Source of the DNA: Rhodospirillales bacterium
Lineage (GTDB): Bacteria; Pseudomonadota; Alphaproteobacteria; ATCC43930; CGMCC-115725
DNA: 64,000 nucleotides
Direction of reading: 5' to 3'
Assembly (NCBI GenBank): GCA_028288725.1
Contig: JAQGIC010000062.1
Location: 124,001-188,000 of the forward strand
Shown: piece after piece, positions 10,644 through 17,917 of the stretch
Layout of the letters: each line of letters opens with the position of its first letter
Numbering within the stretch: position 1 is the stretch's first letter
Made by a program: the position numbers and the translations under genes
The notes under the pieces: model-generated
The model's input: only the letters and a program-made list of their open reading frames with translations
What the model was told of the DNA's origin: nothing
Databases searched by the model: none

Positions 10644-10700
10644 GGCGCCGATTTGCTCCTCAGCTTGCGGGCGCCTTACAAATACGGCTAAAGCGGGGGT
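10644..10700 (+). promoter_or_regulatory. Candidate SAM-II riboswitch upstream of metNIQ
   Basis: The segment carries the ordered conserved blocks of the SAM-II (metA) riboswitch: P1 strand GGCGCC (10644-10649), GATTTG (10650-10655), GCTTGC (10663-10668), the opposite P1 strand GGCGCC (10670-10675), an A-rich loop TTACAAATA (10676-10684) and GCTAAAG (10687-10693). The CTCCT after GATTTG can form the pseudoknot helix with the G-run after GCTAAAG, partly by wobble pairs. It lies about 75 nt before a methionine ABC importer, the expected target. A terminator hairpin follows at 10716-10746. Recognition is by motif memory, not by a covariance search. Confidence 0.75.
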
Positions 10701-10715
10701 GGACCTCGACCAGGG

Positions 10716-10746
10716 ACCGCCCGGCTCGCCGCCGTGGCGGTTTTTT
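10716..10746 (+). terminator. Intrinsic terminator in the metN leader
   Basis: ACCGCC (10716-10721) pairs with GGCGGT (10736-10741), immediately followed by an unbroken T-run (10741-10746). It sits between the candidate SAM-II aptamer and the metN ribosome-binding site (GGAGGG, 10753-10758), so transcription attenuation by S-adenosylmethionine is a reasonable inference. Confidence 0.7.
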
Positions 10747-10770
10747 GTCTTTGGAGGGCAGGCCAAGAGC

Positions 10771-11835
10771 ATGGGTGAAAGCGCGATGATCAAGCTCGAC
10801 GCCCTCGGCAAGCGGTTCCACGGCCCCTCGGGTCTGGTGACGGCGCTCGACGATGTGTCGCTGGAGATCGCTGAGGGCGAGATCTTCGGCGTCATCGGCC
10901 GGTCCGGTGCCGGCAAATCGACCCTGCTCCGGGCGATCAATCTTCTGGAGCGGCCGGATCAGGGCCGGGTGTTCGTCGGCGGCGTCGATCTGACCGGGCT
11001 TCGGTCCGACGCGCTCCGGCTCGAGCGCCGGCGCGTCGGCATGATCTTCCAGCATTTCAACCTGCTGGCCCGGCGCAGCGTCTATGACAATGTGGCATTG
11101 CCGCTCGAACTGGCCGGCCTCACCCGGCGCGAGATCCGCGACCGGGTGAGGCCGCTCTTGGAGCTGGTCGAATTGGCGGACAAGGCGGACCAGGTCCCGG
11201 CCAAGCTGTCGGGCGGCCAGAAGCAGCGGGTCGGCATCGCCCGCGCGCTGGCGGCCGAGCCCAGGATCCTGCTGTCCGACGAGGCGACCTCGGCCTTGGA
11301 TCCGCAGACGACCCGCTCGATCCTGGGATTGCTCAAGGACATCAATCAACGCCTGGGCCTGACCATCGTGCTCATCACCCACGAAATGTCGGTCGTGCGC
11401 GAGATCTGCGACCGGGTCGCCGTCATGGACGCGGGGCGCATCGTCGAGCTGGGCTCGACCTTCGACGTGCTGACCCGGCCGACCCATCCGCTGGCCAGGG
11501 AAATCGCCCGCGGGCTGGAGCCGGAGCTGAAGCTCGACCATCTGTTCGGCGAGCGCTTTTCCGAAGTGCCCGTCTTGGGCGGCACCACGCTGCTGCGCAT
11601 CGCCTTCAGCGGGCCCCATGCCGAGGCGCCGGTCATTTCCGACCTGGTGCGGCGGTTCAACGTCGATCTCAATATTCTGTCGGGCACGATCGATCATATC
11701 CAGGACCGGCCCTATGGCGTGATGAAGGTCGAGCTCGCGGGATCGGTCGAGCCGGTCGTGGCCCATCTCAAATCCCTCGAACTCGGCGTGGAGGTGCTGG
11801 GCTATGTCCGAAGCGCTCTTAGAACAGCTCTTTGA
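10771..11835 (+). CDS. metN: Methionine ABC transporter ATP-binding protein
   Basis: MetN drives uptake of D/L-methionine with MetI and MetQ. The 354-residue ATPase has Walker A GRSGAGKST (residues 43-51), signature LSGGQ and a Walker B ending LLSDEATSALDP, then a C-terminal NIL/ACT-like domain (about 270-350) that in the family binds methionine and feeds back on transport. The ATG at 10771 has GGAGGG 12 nt upstream; an alternative ATG at 10786 (MIKLDALGK) is closer to the homology start but 27 nt from that site. Its end overlaps metI by 32 nt. The riboswitch and terminator upstream suggest control by cellular SAM. Confidence 0.95.
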   Translation: MGESAMIKLDALGKRFHGPSGLVTALDDVSLEIAEGEIFGVIGRSGAGKSTLLRAINLLERPDQGRVFVGGVDLTGLRSDALRLERRRVGMIFQHFNLLARRSVYDNVALPLELAGLTRREIRDRVRPLLELVELADKADQVPAKLSGGQKQRVGIARALAAEPRILLSDEATSALDPQTTRSILGLLKDINQRLGLTIVLITHEMSVVREICDRVAVMDAGRIVELGSTFDVLTRPTHPLAREIARGLEPELKLDHLFGERFSEVPVLGGTTLLRIAFSGPHAEAPVISDLVRRFNVDLNILSGTIDHIQDRPYGVMKVELAGSVEPVVAHLKSLELGVEVLGYVRSALRTAL

Positions 11836-12457
11836 CAGTCTGACCGACACGCTGCTGATGGTCGGCACCGCGTCGCTGGTCGCCTTGCTGCTGGGCACTG
11901 GCCTGGGCGTCGTGCTGTTCGCCACGACCGAGCGCGGCCTGTGGCGCCAGCCGGCGGTCAGCCGCGGCCTGGGCGCGGTGGTCAACGCCACCCGCTCCAC
12001 GCCGTTCATCATTCTGATGGTCGCGATCATTCCCTTTACCCGGCTGATCGCCGGCACCTCGATCGGCACCGGCGCGGCGATCGTGCCCCTGGCGGTGGCG
12101 GCGGTGCCGTTCTTCGCGCGCCTGGTCGAGGCGGCGCTGCGCGAGGTCGATCGCGGGTTGATCGAGGCGGCCCAGGCGATGGGCGCCACGCCACGGCAGA
12201 TTCTCTGGAAAGTGCTGCTGCCCGAGGCGCTGCCGTCGCTGGCGCGCGGCCTGACCCTCACCATCATCAGCCTGATCGGCTATTCCGCCATGGCCGGCGC
12301 GGTCGGCGGCGGCGGCTTGGGCGATCTGGGCATCCGCTACGGCTATCAGCGCTTCAACCCGACGGTCATGCTGGCCGTGGTCGCGGTGCTGATCATCCTC
12401 GTGCAACTGGTGCAGAGCCTGGGCGATTTCGCGGCCCGGCGCCTGCAGAAAAAGTAA
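11804..12457 (+). CDS. metI: Methionine ABC transporter permease
   Basis: Inner-membrane permease of the MetNIQ importer, 217 residues with about five helices. The ABC permease coupling segment EAAQAMGATPRQILWKVLLP is present near residue 125-145. It starts within the 3' end of metN in another frame, consistent with translational coupling, and metQ follows after 14 nt with a clear AAGGAG site. Confidence 0.95.
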   Translation: MSEALLEQLFDSLTDTLLMVGTASLVALLLGTGLGVVLFATTERGLWRQPAVSRGLGAVVNATRSTPFIILMVAIIPFTRLIAGTSIGTGAAIVPLAVAAVPFFARLVEAALREVDRGLIEAAQAMGATPRQILWKVLLPEALPSLARGLTLTIISLIGYSAMAGAVGGGGLGDLGIRYGYQRFNPTVMLAVVAVLIILVQLVQSLGDFAARRLQKK

Positions 12458-12471
12458 GGAGATTCCCCGCG

Positions 12472-13248
12472 ATGAAGCTCAAGTTCCTGGCCGCGGCGCT
12501 GACCGCGCTGCTATCGACCGCCGCCTCCGCCGAGACCATCAAGGTCGGCGTCACCGGCGGTCCCCATGCCGAGATCATGGAGGTGGTGAAGGCGGAGGCC
12601 GCCAAATCCGGGCTCGACATCAAGATCGTGGAATTCTCGGACTATATCCAGCCGAACGCGGCGCTGGCCCAGGGCGATCTCGACGCCAATTCCTACCAGC
12701 ATCAGCCGTTCCTGGATCAGCAGATCTCCGACCGCGGCTACAAGATCGTCTCGGTCGCCAAGACCGTCGTGTTCCCGATGGGGATCTATTCCAAGAAGGT
12801 GAAGAGCCTGGCCGACCTGCCGGCGGGCGCCCAGATCGGCATTCCGAACGACCCGACCAACGGCGGCCGCGCGCTGCTGCTGCTGGAACAGGCCGGGGTG
12901 TTCAAGCTCGACCCGTCGAAGGGCCTGAAGGCGTCGCCGCTCGACATCGTCGCCAATCCGAAGAAGGTGAAGATCGTCGAGATCGAGGCACCGCAGCTGC
13001 CGCGCACGCTCGACGACCTGACGGCCTCGGCGATCAACACCAATTACGCGCTGACCGCCGGCCTGACCCCGTCGAGGGACGCGATCATCCTCGACGGTGC
13101 CGATTCGGCCTATGTCAACGTGCTGGCGGTGCAGATCAAGGACAAGGACAAGCCCTGGGTCCAGAAGCTGATCGGGGCCTATCACTCGGACGCGGTCAAG
13201 GCGTTCATCGACACCAAGTACCAGAAGGCGGCCATTCCGGCCTGGTAA
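12472..13248 (+). CDS. metQ: Methionine-binding periplasmic protein
   Basis: NlpA/MetQ-type substrate-binding protein, 258 residues. The signal peptide MKLKFLAAALTALLSTAASA lacks a lipobox Cys, so this copy should be free in the periplasm rather than a lipoprotein. Family motifs are visible: IKVGVTGGPHAEIME, QHQPFLDQ and PNDPTNGGRALLLLE. The ATG at 12472 follows AAGGAGATTCCCCGCG. It is the last gene of the metNIQ operon. Confidence 0.95.
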   Translation: MKLKFLAAALTALLSTAASAETIKVGVTGGPHAEIMEVVKAEAAKSGLDIKIVEFSDYIQPNAALAQGDLDANSYQHQPFLDQQISDRGYKIVSVAKTVVFPMGIYSKKVKSLADLPAGAQIGIPNDPTNGGRALLLLEQAGVFKLDPSKGLKASPLDIVANPKKVKIVEIEAPQLPRTLDDLTASAINTNYALTAGLTPSRDAIILDGADSAYVNVLAVQIKDKDKPWVQKLIGAYHSDAVKAFIDTKYQKAAIPAW

Positions 13249-13338
13249 GGCTGGTGCGCTGACGGTCTGCTTGGTTGCGGCGGGGTGTGGCGAACGATAG
13301 GGTTTACCGCACCCCGTTTTCGTTTTGGAATCCCGCCT

Positions 13339-14763
13339 TTGCGCTATATCAGCACCCGCCAGCCCGCGACCAACCGAGAGACGCTCGGCTTCGAAGACGT
13401 TCTGATCGCCGGTCTGGCTCCGGACGGCGGGCTCTATGTCCCGACCGAGATCCCGAAATTCTCGGCCGCCGAGATGCGGCGCTTCCGTCAACTCAGTTAC
13501 GCCGAACTCGCGGCCGAGGTGCTGGCCCCCTTCGTCGGCGACGCATTCCATCGCGACGAGTTGCTGGCGATCCTGGAAGACGCCTATGCCGGCTTCGACC
13601 ATCGCGCGGTCGCCCCGCTCAATCAGATCGGGTCGGGCGAATTCCTGCTCGAGCTGTTCCACGGCCCCACCATCGCGTTCAAGGATTACGCGCTGCAGGT
13701 GCTGGGCCGGCTGTTCGACGCCGTGCTGGCCCGGCGCGGCGAACGGGTGACCATCGTCGGCGCCACCTCCGGCGATACCGGCTCGGCCGCGATCGAGGCC
13801 TGCCGCGATCGCGAGAATATCGACATCTTCATTCTCTACCCGCACGGCCGCACGTCGGCGGTGCAGCGGCGGCAGATGACGACGGTCAAGTCGCCGAACG
13901 TCCGCACGCTCGCGGTCGAAGGCAGCTTCGACGATTGCCAGGATCTGGTGAAGGCGATGTTCGCCGATGTGCCGTTCCGCAACCGCCATCGCCTGTCCGC
14001 GGTCAATTCGATCAATTGGGCCCGGATCGCGGCCCAGGTCGTCTATTATTTCGCTGCCGGCGTGGCGCTGGGCGCGCCCGACGTGCCGATCTCCTTCGCG
14101 GTGCCGACCGGCAATTTCGGCAATGTCTATGCCGGCCATATCGCTCGCGCCATGGGTCTGCCGGTCGCCGAGCTTGTCATCGGCACCAACCGCAATGATA
14201 TCCTCTATCGCTTCATCGAGACGGGCGAAATGCGGATCACCTCGGTCGAGCCGAGCCTCAGTCCGAGCATGGATATCCAGGTGTCGAGCAATTTCGAGCG
14301 GCTGCTGTTCGAGGTGTCCGGGCGCGACGGCGCGGCCCTCGCCGCCGCCATGGCCGAGTTCCGCAAGTCGGGCCATCTGCCGGCCAGCCGCGAGACCTGG
14401 AACGCGACCCGCGGCTTGATCCGCGCCCACCGGGTCGATGACGACGAGACCCGCGCCACGATCGCCCAGGTCTATCGCGAGACCGGCGAACTGCTCGATC
14501 CGCACAGCGCCATCGCCGTCGCCGCCTCGCGCGCCAAGGGCCGCAAGGACGGCACGCCGCGTGTCGCCCTCGCCTGCGCCCATCCGGCCAAATTCCCCGA
14601 CGTGGTCGAAGAGGTCACGGGCCGCTATCCGCCGCTGCCGGCTCATATGGCCGATCTGATGACCCGGCCGGAACGCGAGACGCCGATCGCCAACGACCTC
14701 GCGGCGATCGAGGCCTATGTCGCCGCCAATGTCGCCGGCAATAACGAAGGAAGCCGGGCATGA
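13339..14763 (+). CDS. thrC: Threonine synthase
   Basis: PLP enzyme converting O-phosphohomoserine to threonine, 474 residues. The PLP-binding lysine is K115 in IAFKDYALQ; the phosphate-binding region SGDTGSAAIEAC follows. The start is taken as TTG 13339 because relatives begin MRYISTR just here and GGA lies about 9 nt upstream; the upstream ATG at 13285 would add 18 residues without family similarity. The stop overlaps the next gene's ATG (ATGA). The previous pathway enzyme, ThrB, is encoded at 23951-24910. Confidence 0.95.
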   Translation: MRYISTRQPATNRETLGFEDVLIAGLAPDGGLYVPTEIPKFSAAEMRRFRQLSYAELAAEVLAPFVGDAFHRDELLAILEDAYAGFDHRAVAPLNQIGSGEFLLELFHGPTIAFKDYALQVLGRLFDAVLARRGERVTIVGATSGDTGSAAIEACRDRENIDIFILYPHGRTSAVQRRQMTTVKSPNVRTLAVEGSFDDCQDLVKAMFADVPFRNRHRLSAVNSINWARIAAQVVYYFAAGVALGAPDVPISFAVPTGNFGNVYAGHIARAMGLPVAELVIGTNRNDILYRFIETGEMRITSVEPSLSPSMDIQVSSNFERLLFEVSGRDGAALAAAMAEFRKSGHLPASRETWNATRGLIRAHRVDDDETRATIAQVYRETGELLDPHSAIAVAASRAKGRKDGTPRVALACAHPAKFPDVVEEVTGRYPPLPAHMADLMTRPERETPIANDLAAIEAYVAANVAGNNEGSRA

Positions 14764-16019
14764 GCGCGCGCATCACCACGCTGGGCAACGGCCTGCGCGT
14801 GGTTACCGAGGACATGCCCTGGGTCGAGACCGTCTCGCTCGGCGTCTGGGTCGACGTCGGCACGCGCAACGAGCCGGCCGAAATCAATGGCGTCGCCCAC
14901 TTGCTGGAGCATATGGCGTTCAAGGGCACCGAGCGGCGCTCGGCGCGGGCCATCGCCGAAGAGATCGAGAATGTCGGCGGCCATCTGAACGCCTATACCT
15001 CGCGCGAGCAGACCGCCTTCTACGCCAAGGTGCTGAAGCAGGATGTGCCGCTGGGCGTCGATATCCTGTCCGACATCCTGCAGCATTCCACCTTCGATGC
15101 CGGCGAACTGGAGCGCGAGCGCACCGTCATCATCCAGGAGATCGGCCAGGCGCTGGATACGCCCGACGACGTGATCTTCGATCGGTTCCAGGAGCAGGCC
15201 TATCCGGACCAGGCCATGGGCCGGCCGGTGCTGGGCGAGGCCGAGATCATCAGGACGATCGGACGCGAGGCCGTCGCCGGCTATATGAACCAGCATTACG
15301 CGGCCGACCGCATGGTACTCTCGGCGGCCGGCGCGCTCGATCACGACCGGCTGGTCGATCTGGCCGAACGCCATTTCACCGCCCTGCCGCCCTACCGCGG
15401 CGAGCCGGTCGAGGCCGCGCGCTATCGGGGCGGCGACCTGCGCGAGGACAAGGACCTGGAGCAGGTCCATCTGGTGCTGGGTTTCCCCGGCGTGTCCTAT
15501 GCCGATGACGATTATTATGTCGCCTCCACCCTCTCGACCATCCTGGGCGGCGGCATGTCCTCGCGCCTGTTCCAGGAGATCCGCGAGAAGCGCGGGCTGG
15601 TCTATACGGTCTATTCCTTCGCCTCCTCCTATGCCGACGGCGGCATCTTCGGCGTCTATGCCGGCACCGGCGAGGACGAGGTCGAGGAGCTGATGCCGGT
15701 GCTGTGCGACGAGATCGTCAAATCGGCCGACAGCATGACCGAGGAAGAGGTCGCCCGCGCCCGCGCCCAGTTGAAGGCCAGCATCCTGATGGGGCTGGAG
15801 AGCACGTCGGCGCGCTGCGAGCATGTCGCCAGCCAGCTGCTGATCTATGGCCGCCCGATCGACGTGCCGGAACTGGTGCGCAAGATCGACGAGGTCGATC
15901 TGGACGCGGTCCGACGCCTCGCCCGGCGGATCTTCGCCGGCGCGCCGACCTTCACGGCACTGGGTCCGATCGCCAAGGTCGAGGGCTTCGACCGGATCCT
16001 GGATCGTCTCAAGGCATGA
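14760..16019 (+). CDS. M16 family zinc peptidase (processing-peptidase beta-like)
   Basis: A 419-residue pitrilysin-family peptidase. The inverted zinc motif HXXEH is intact: H47, E50 and H51 in HLLEHMAFKGT, with the downstream acidic ligand region ERTVIIQEIGQ. This single-copy alphaproteobacterial protein resembles the catalytic subunit of mitochondrial processing peptidase; it is probably cytoplasmic since no signal peptide is seen. Its start overlaps the thrC stop, a linkage common in the class. Confidence 0.94.
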   Translation: MSARITTLGNGLRVVTEDMPWVETVSLGVWVDVGTRNEPAEINGVAHLLEHMAFKGTERRSARAIAEEIENVGGHLNAYTSREQTAFYAKVLKQDVPLGVDILSDILQHSTFDAGELERERTVIIQEIGQALDTPDDVIFDRFQEQAYPDQAMGRPVLGEAEIIRTIGREAVAGYMNQHYAADRMVLSAAGALDHDRLVDLAERHFTALPPYRGEPVEAARYRGGDLREDKDLEQVHLVLGFPGVSYADDDYYVASTLSTILGGGMSSRLFQEIREKRGLVYTVYSFASSYADGGIFGVYAGTGEDEVEELMPVLCDEIVKSADSMTEEEVARARAQLKASILMGLESTSARCEHVASQLLIYGRPIDVPELVRKIDEVDLDAVRRLARRIFAGAPTFTALGPIAKVEGFDRILDRLKA

Positions 16020-16055
16020 ACCGGCCGGCGACGACGCTTGGGGTGAGGGCGCGCA

Positions 16056-16685
16056 ATGCCTGACGTGCCGCGTCTCGCCGGGTTCTTCGCCGTTCAGCCG
16101 CCGTTCGTGCGGCTCGAGGGTGGCCGCGTGCATCTGCGGCCGCCCGACCGATCCGACTGGCCCGCCTGGAGCGAGCTGCGCGCCTCCTCGCGTGCCTTTC
16201 TGCAGCCGTGGGAGCCCGCCTGGAGCGACGATGCGGTCGGCAAGGCCGCGTTCCGGCGGCGTCTGGCACGCTATGCGCTCGATTGGCGCGACGACGAGGG
16301 CTATGCCTTCTTCCTGTTCGACAATATCGACGGCGAACTCTTGGGCGGCATCGGCCTGTCGAACGTCCGGCGCGGCGTCGCCGAGACGGCCAGCCTCGGC
16401 TATTGGACCGGTCAGCGTTTCGCGCGCAAGGGCTTCATGACCGAGGCCCTGCGCCTGATGCTGGTATTCGCGTTCGAGCGCCTGCGCCTGCACCGGGTCG
16501 AAGCCGCGTGTCTGCCGACCAACGCGCCCAGCCGCGGCCTGCTGGTCAAATCCGGCTTCCGCGAGGAGGGCTATGCGCGGAAATACCTGTGCATCGACGG
16601 AATCTGGCAGGATCACGTGCTCTATGCCCAATTGCGCGAGGAATGGCTTGCCGGGCGCATGCCGACCGGCGGCATCGAGGCGTAA
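16056..16685 (+). CDS. GNAT N-acetyltransferase, RimJ-like
   Basis: A 209-residue acetyl-CoA-dependent transferase of the RimJ/RimL type. The fold markers VRLEGGRVHLRPP at the start, the acetyl-CoA loop region YWTGQRFARKGFMTEAL and the C-terminal RVEAACLPTNAPSRGLLVK are visible. Family members acetylate protein N-termini such as ribosomal S5, but the target here cannot be inferred. It lies 36 nt after the M16 peptidase and is probably in the same operon. Confidence 0.9.
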   Translation: MPDVPRLAGFFAVQPPFVRLEGGRVHLRPPDRSDWPAWSELRASSRAFLQPWEPAWSDDAVGKAAFRRRLARYALDWRDDEGYAFFLFDNIDGELLGGIGLSNVRRGVAETASLGYWTGQRFARKGFMTEALRLMLVFAFERLRLHRVEAACLPTNAPSRGLLVKSGFREEGYARKYLCIDGIWQDHVLYAQLREEWLAGRMPTGGIEA

Positions 16686-16694
16686 TGCTGAAGC

Positions 16695-16718
16695 CTCCTG
16701 ACAGAACGCTGTCAGGAG
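16695..16718. promoter_or_regulatory. Palindromic candidate operator upstream of the VOC/WYL pair
   Basis: CTCCTGACAG (16695-16704) and CTGTCAGGAG (16709-16718) form a perfect 10-bp inverted repeat around AACG. The left arm contains CTGACA, which resembles a -35 element, so a bound regulator would cover a promoter. No T-run follows, arguing against a terminator. The WYL-type regulator encoded two genes downstream is the natural candidate ligand. Confidence 0.6.
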
Positions 16719-16781
16719 CACTCGGCTAGTCTCCTCCCCAGCGTCGTCCGCCGGCGATGCGTTCAACCAGGGAGTAATGCC

Positions 16782-17171
16782 ATGTCCGCCGTCCTCCAAT
16801 CCCGTCCGCATGCCGCCGTCTGGGTCGAAATTCCGGCCAATGATCTGGATCGGGCGACGCGCTTCTACGAAGCCATCCTGGCCACCAGTCTCCGCCGCGA
16901 AAAGATCGGGCCGTCGGAACTGGCCGTGCTGCCCTATGGCGAGGCCGGCTCGGGCGGGGCGATCGTCAAGTCGGCCGATCTGGTGCCGTCCTCCACCGGC
17001 ACGCTGGTGTTCCTGAATTGCGATCAGGGGCTGGACCAGGTGCTGGCCCGGGTCGAGCCGGCCGGCGGCACGATCGACGGCACCGTCGTGACCTTGCCCG
17101 ACCGGATGGGCCGCTATGCCCGCATCCGGGATTGCGAGGGCAATTGCGTTGGGCTGCATGAGCGCGGCTGA
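16782..17171 (+). CDS. VOC (glyoxalase/bleomycin-resistance fold) family protein
   Basis: A 129-residue vicinal-oxygen-chelate protein with the repeated beta-alpha-beta-beta-beta fold: AAVWVEIPANDLDRATRFYE at the start and MGRYARIRDCEGNCVGLHE at the end. Family members include glyoxalases, dioxygenases and resistance proteins; no specific reaction can be assigned. A GGGAG site precedes ATG 16782. It is immediately followed (14 nt) by a WYL regulator, a frequent pairing, and preceded by a perfect palindrome. Confidence 0.88.
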   Translation: MSAVLQSRPHAAVWVEIPANDLDRATRFYEAILATSLRREKIGPSELAVLPYGEAGSGGAIVKSADLVPSSTGTLVFLNCDQGLDQVLARVEPAGGTIDGTVVTLPDRMGRYARIRDCEGNCVGLHERG

Positions 17172-17185
17172 GCCGGAAGCGCGTC

Positions 17186-17890
17186 ATGCGTAGGGCCGAC
17201 CGGCTCTTTCGCATCGTCCAGGCGCTGCGCGGGGGCCGGCTGGTCACCGCGCAGCAGCTGGCCCATCGGCTCGAGGTGTCGGACCGCACGATCTATCGCG
17301 ACGTGCGCGACCTGATGCTGTCCGGCGTTCCGATCGAGGGCGAGGCCGGCGTCGGCTATGTGCTGCGTCGCGGCTTCGATCTGCCGCCGCTGATGTTCGA
17401 GCGGCATGAGATCGAGGCGCTGGTGCTGGGCGCCCGCATGGTCCAGGCCTGGGGCGGCGTCGGCTTGGCCCAGGCGGCCCAGGAAGCGTTGCAGAAGATC
17501 GCCGCGGTCGCCCCGCCGGCACTCGCCGAACGGTTCGAGCGCATCCTGCTCTATGCGCCCGGCTACAAGATGCCGCCGGCCTTGCGCCGTCGCTTCGACG
17601 AGGTGCGCGCGGCGCTCGACGGCCGGAACCTGGTCGAGCTGGCCTACCAGGCCAAGGACGGCAGCAAAAGCCAGCGGCGCATCCGTCCACTCGGCCTGTA
17701 TTTCTGGGGCGGCGTCTGGACGCTCGCCGCCTGGTGCGAGCTGCGCAATGATTTTCGCACCTTCCGGCTCGACCTGATCACCGGGTTCGATCCGCTGGAT
17801 CAGGTCTTCCGCCCGGAACCGGGCCGCACCCTCGCCGATCTGATGGCGCGCGTCGACCTGCCGGCGGGCGCCGAGGAACCGGCGCGATGA
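17186..17890 (+). CDS. YafY-type helix-turn-helix WYL-domain transcriptional regulator
   Basis: A 234-residue regulator with an N-terminal winged HTH (RADRLFRIVQ to SDRTIYRDVRDL, residues 3-45) and a C-terminal WYL-type sensor domain (RRIRPLGLYFWGGVWTLAAW). The family binds DNA as dimers and senses small ligands or nucleic acid through the WYL fold. The gene lies 14 nt after the VOC gene, and the palindrome at 16695-16718 is a plausible autoregulatory site. Confidence 0.9.
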   Translation: MRRADRLFRIVQALRGGRLVTAQQLAHRLEVSDRTIYRDVRDLMLSGVPIEGEAGVGYVLRRGFDLPPLMFERHEIEALVLGARMVQAWGGVGLAQAAQEALQKIAAVAPPALAERFERILLYAPGYKMPPALRRRFDEVRAALDGRNLVELAYQAKDGSKSQRRIRPLGLYFWGGVWTLAAWCELRNDFRTFRLDLITGFDPLDQVFRPEPGRTLADLMARVDLPAGAEEPAR

Positions 17891-17917
17891 CATTCGTCAC
17901 CCACATGACGCTGATCG

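Noticed and set aside
12511-14646. Long minus-strand open frame opposite metQ and thrC
   Set aside because: Both plus-strand genes are certain by motif and gene order; the antisense product is Arg/Asp/Gly-rich with no recognisable domain.
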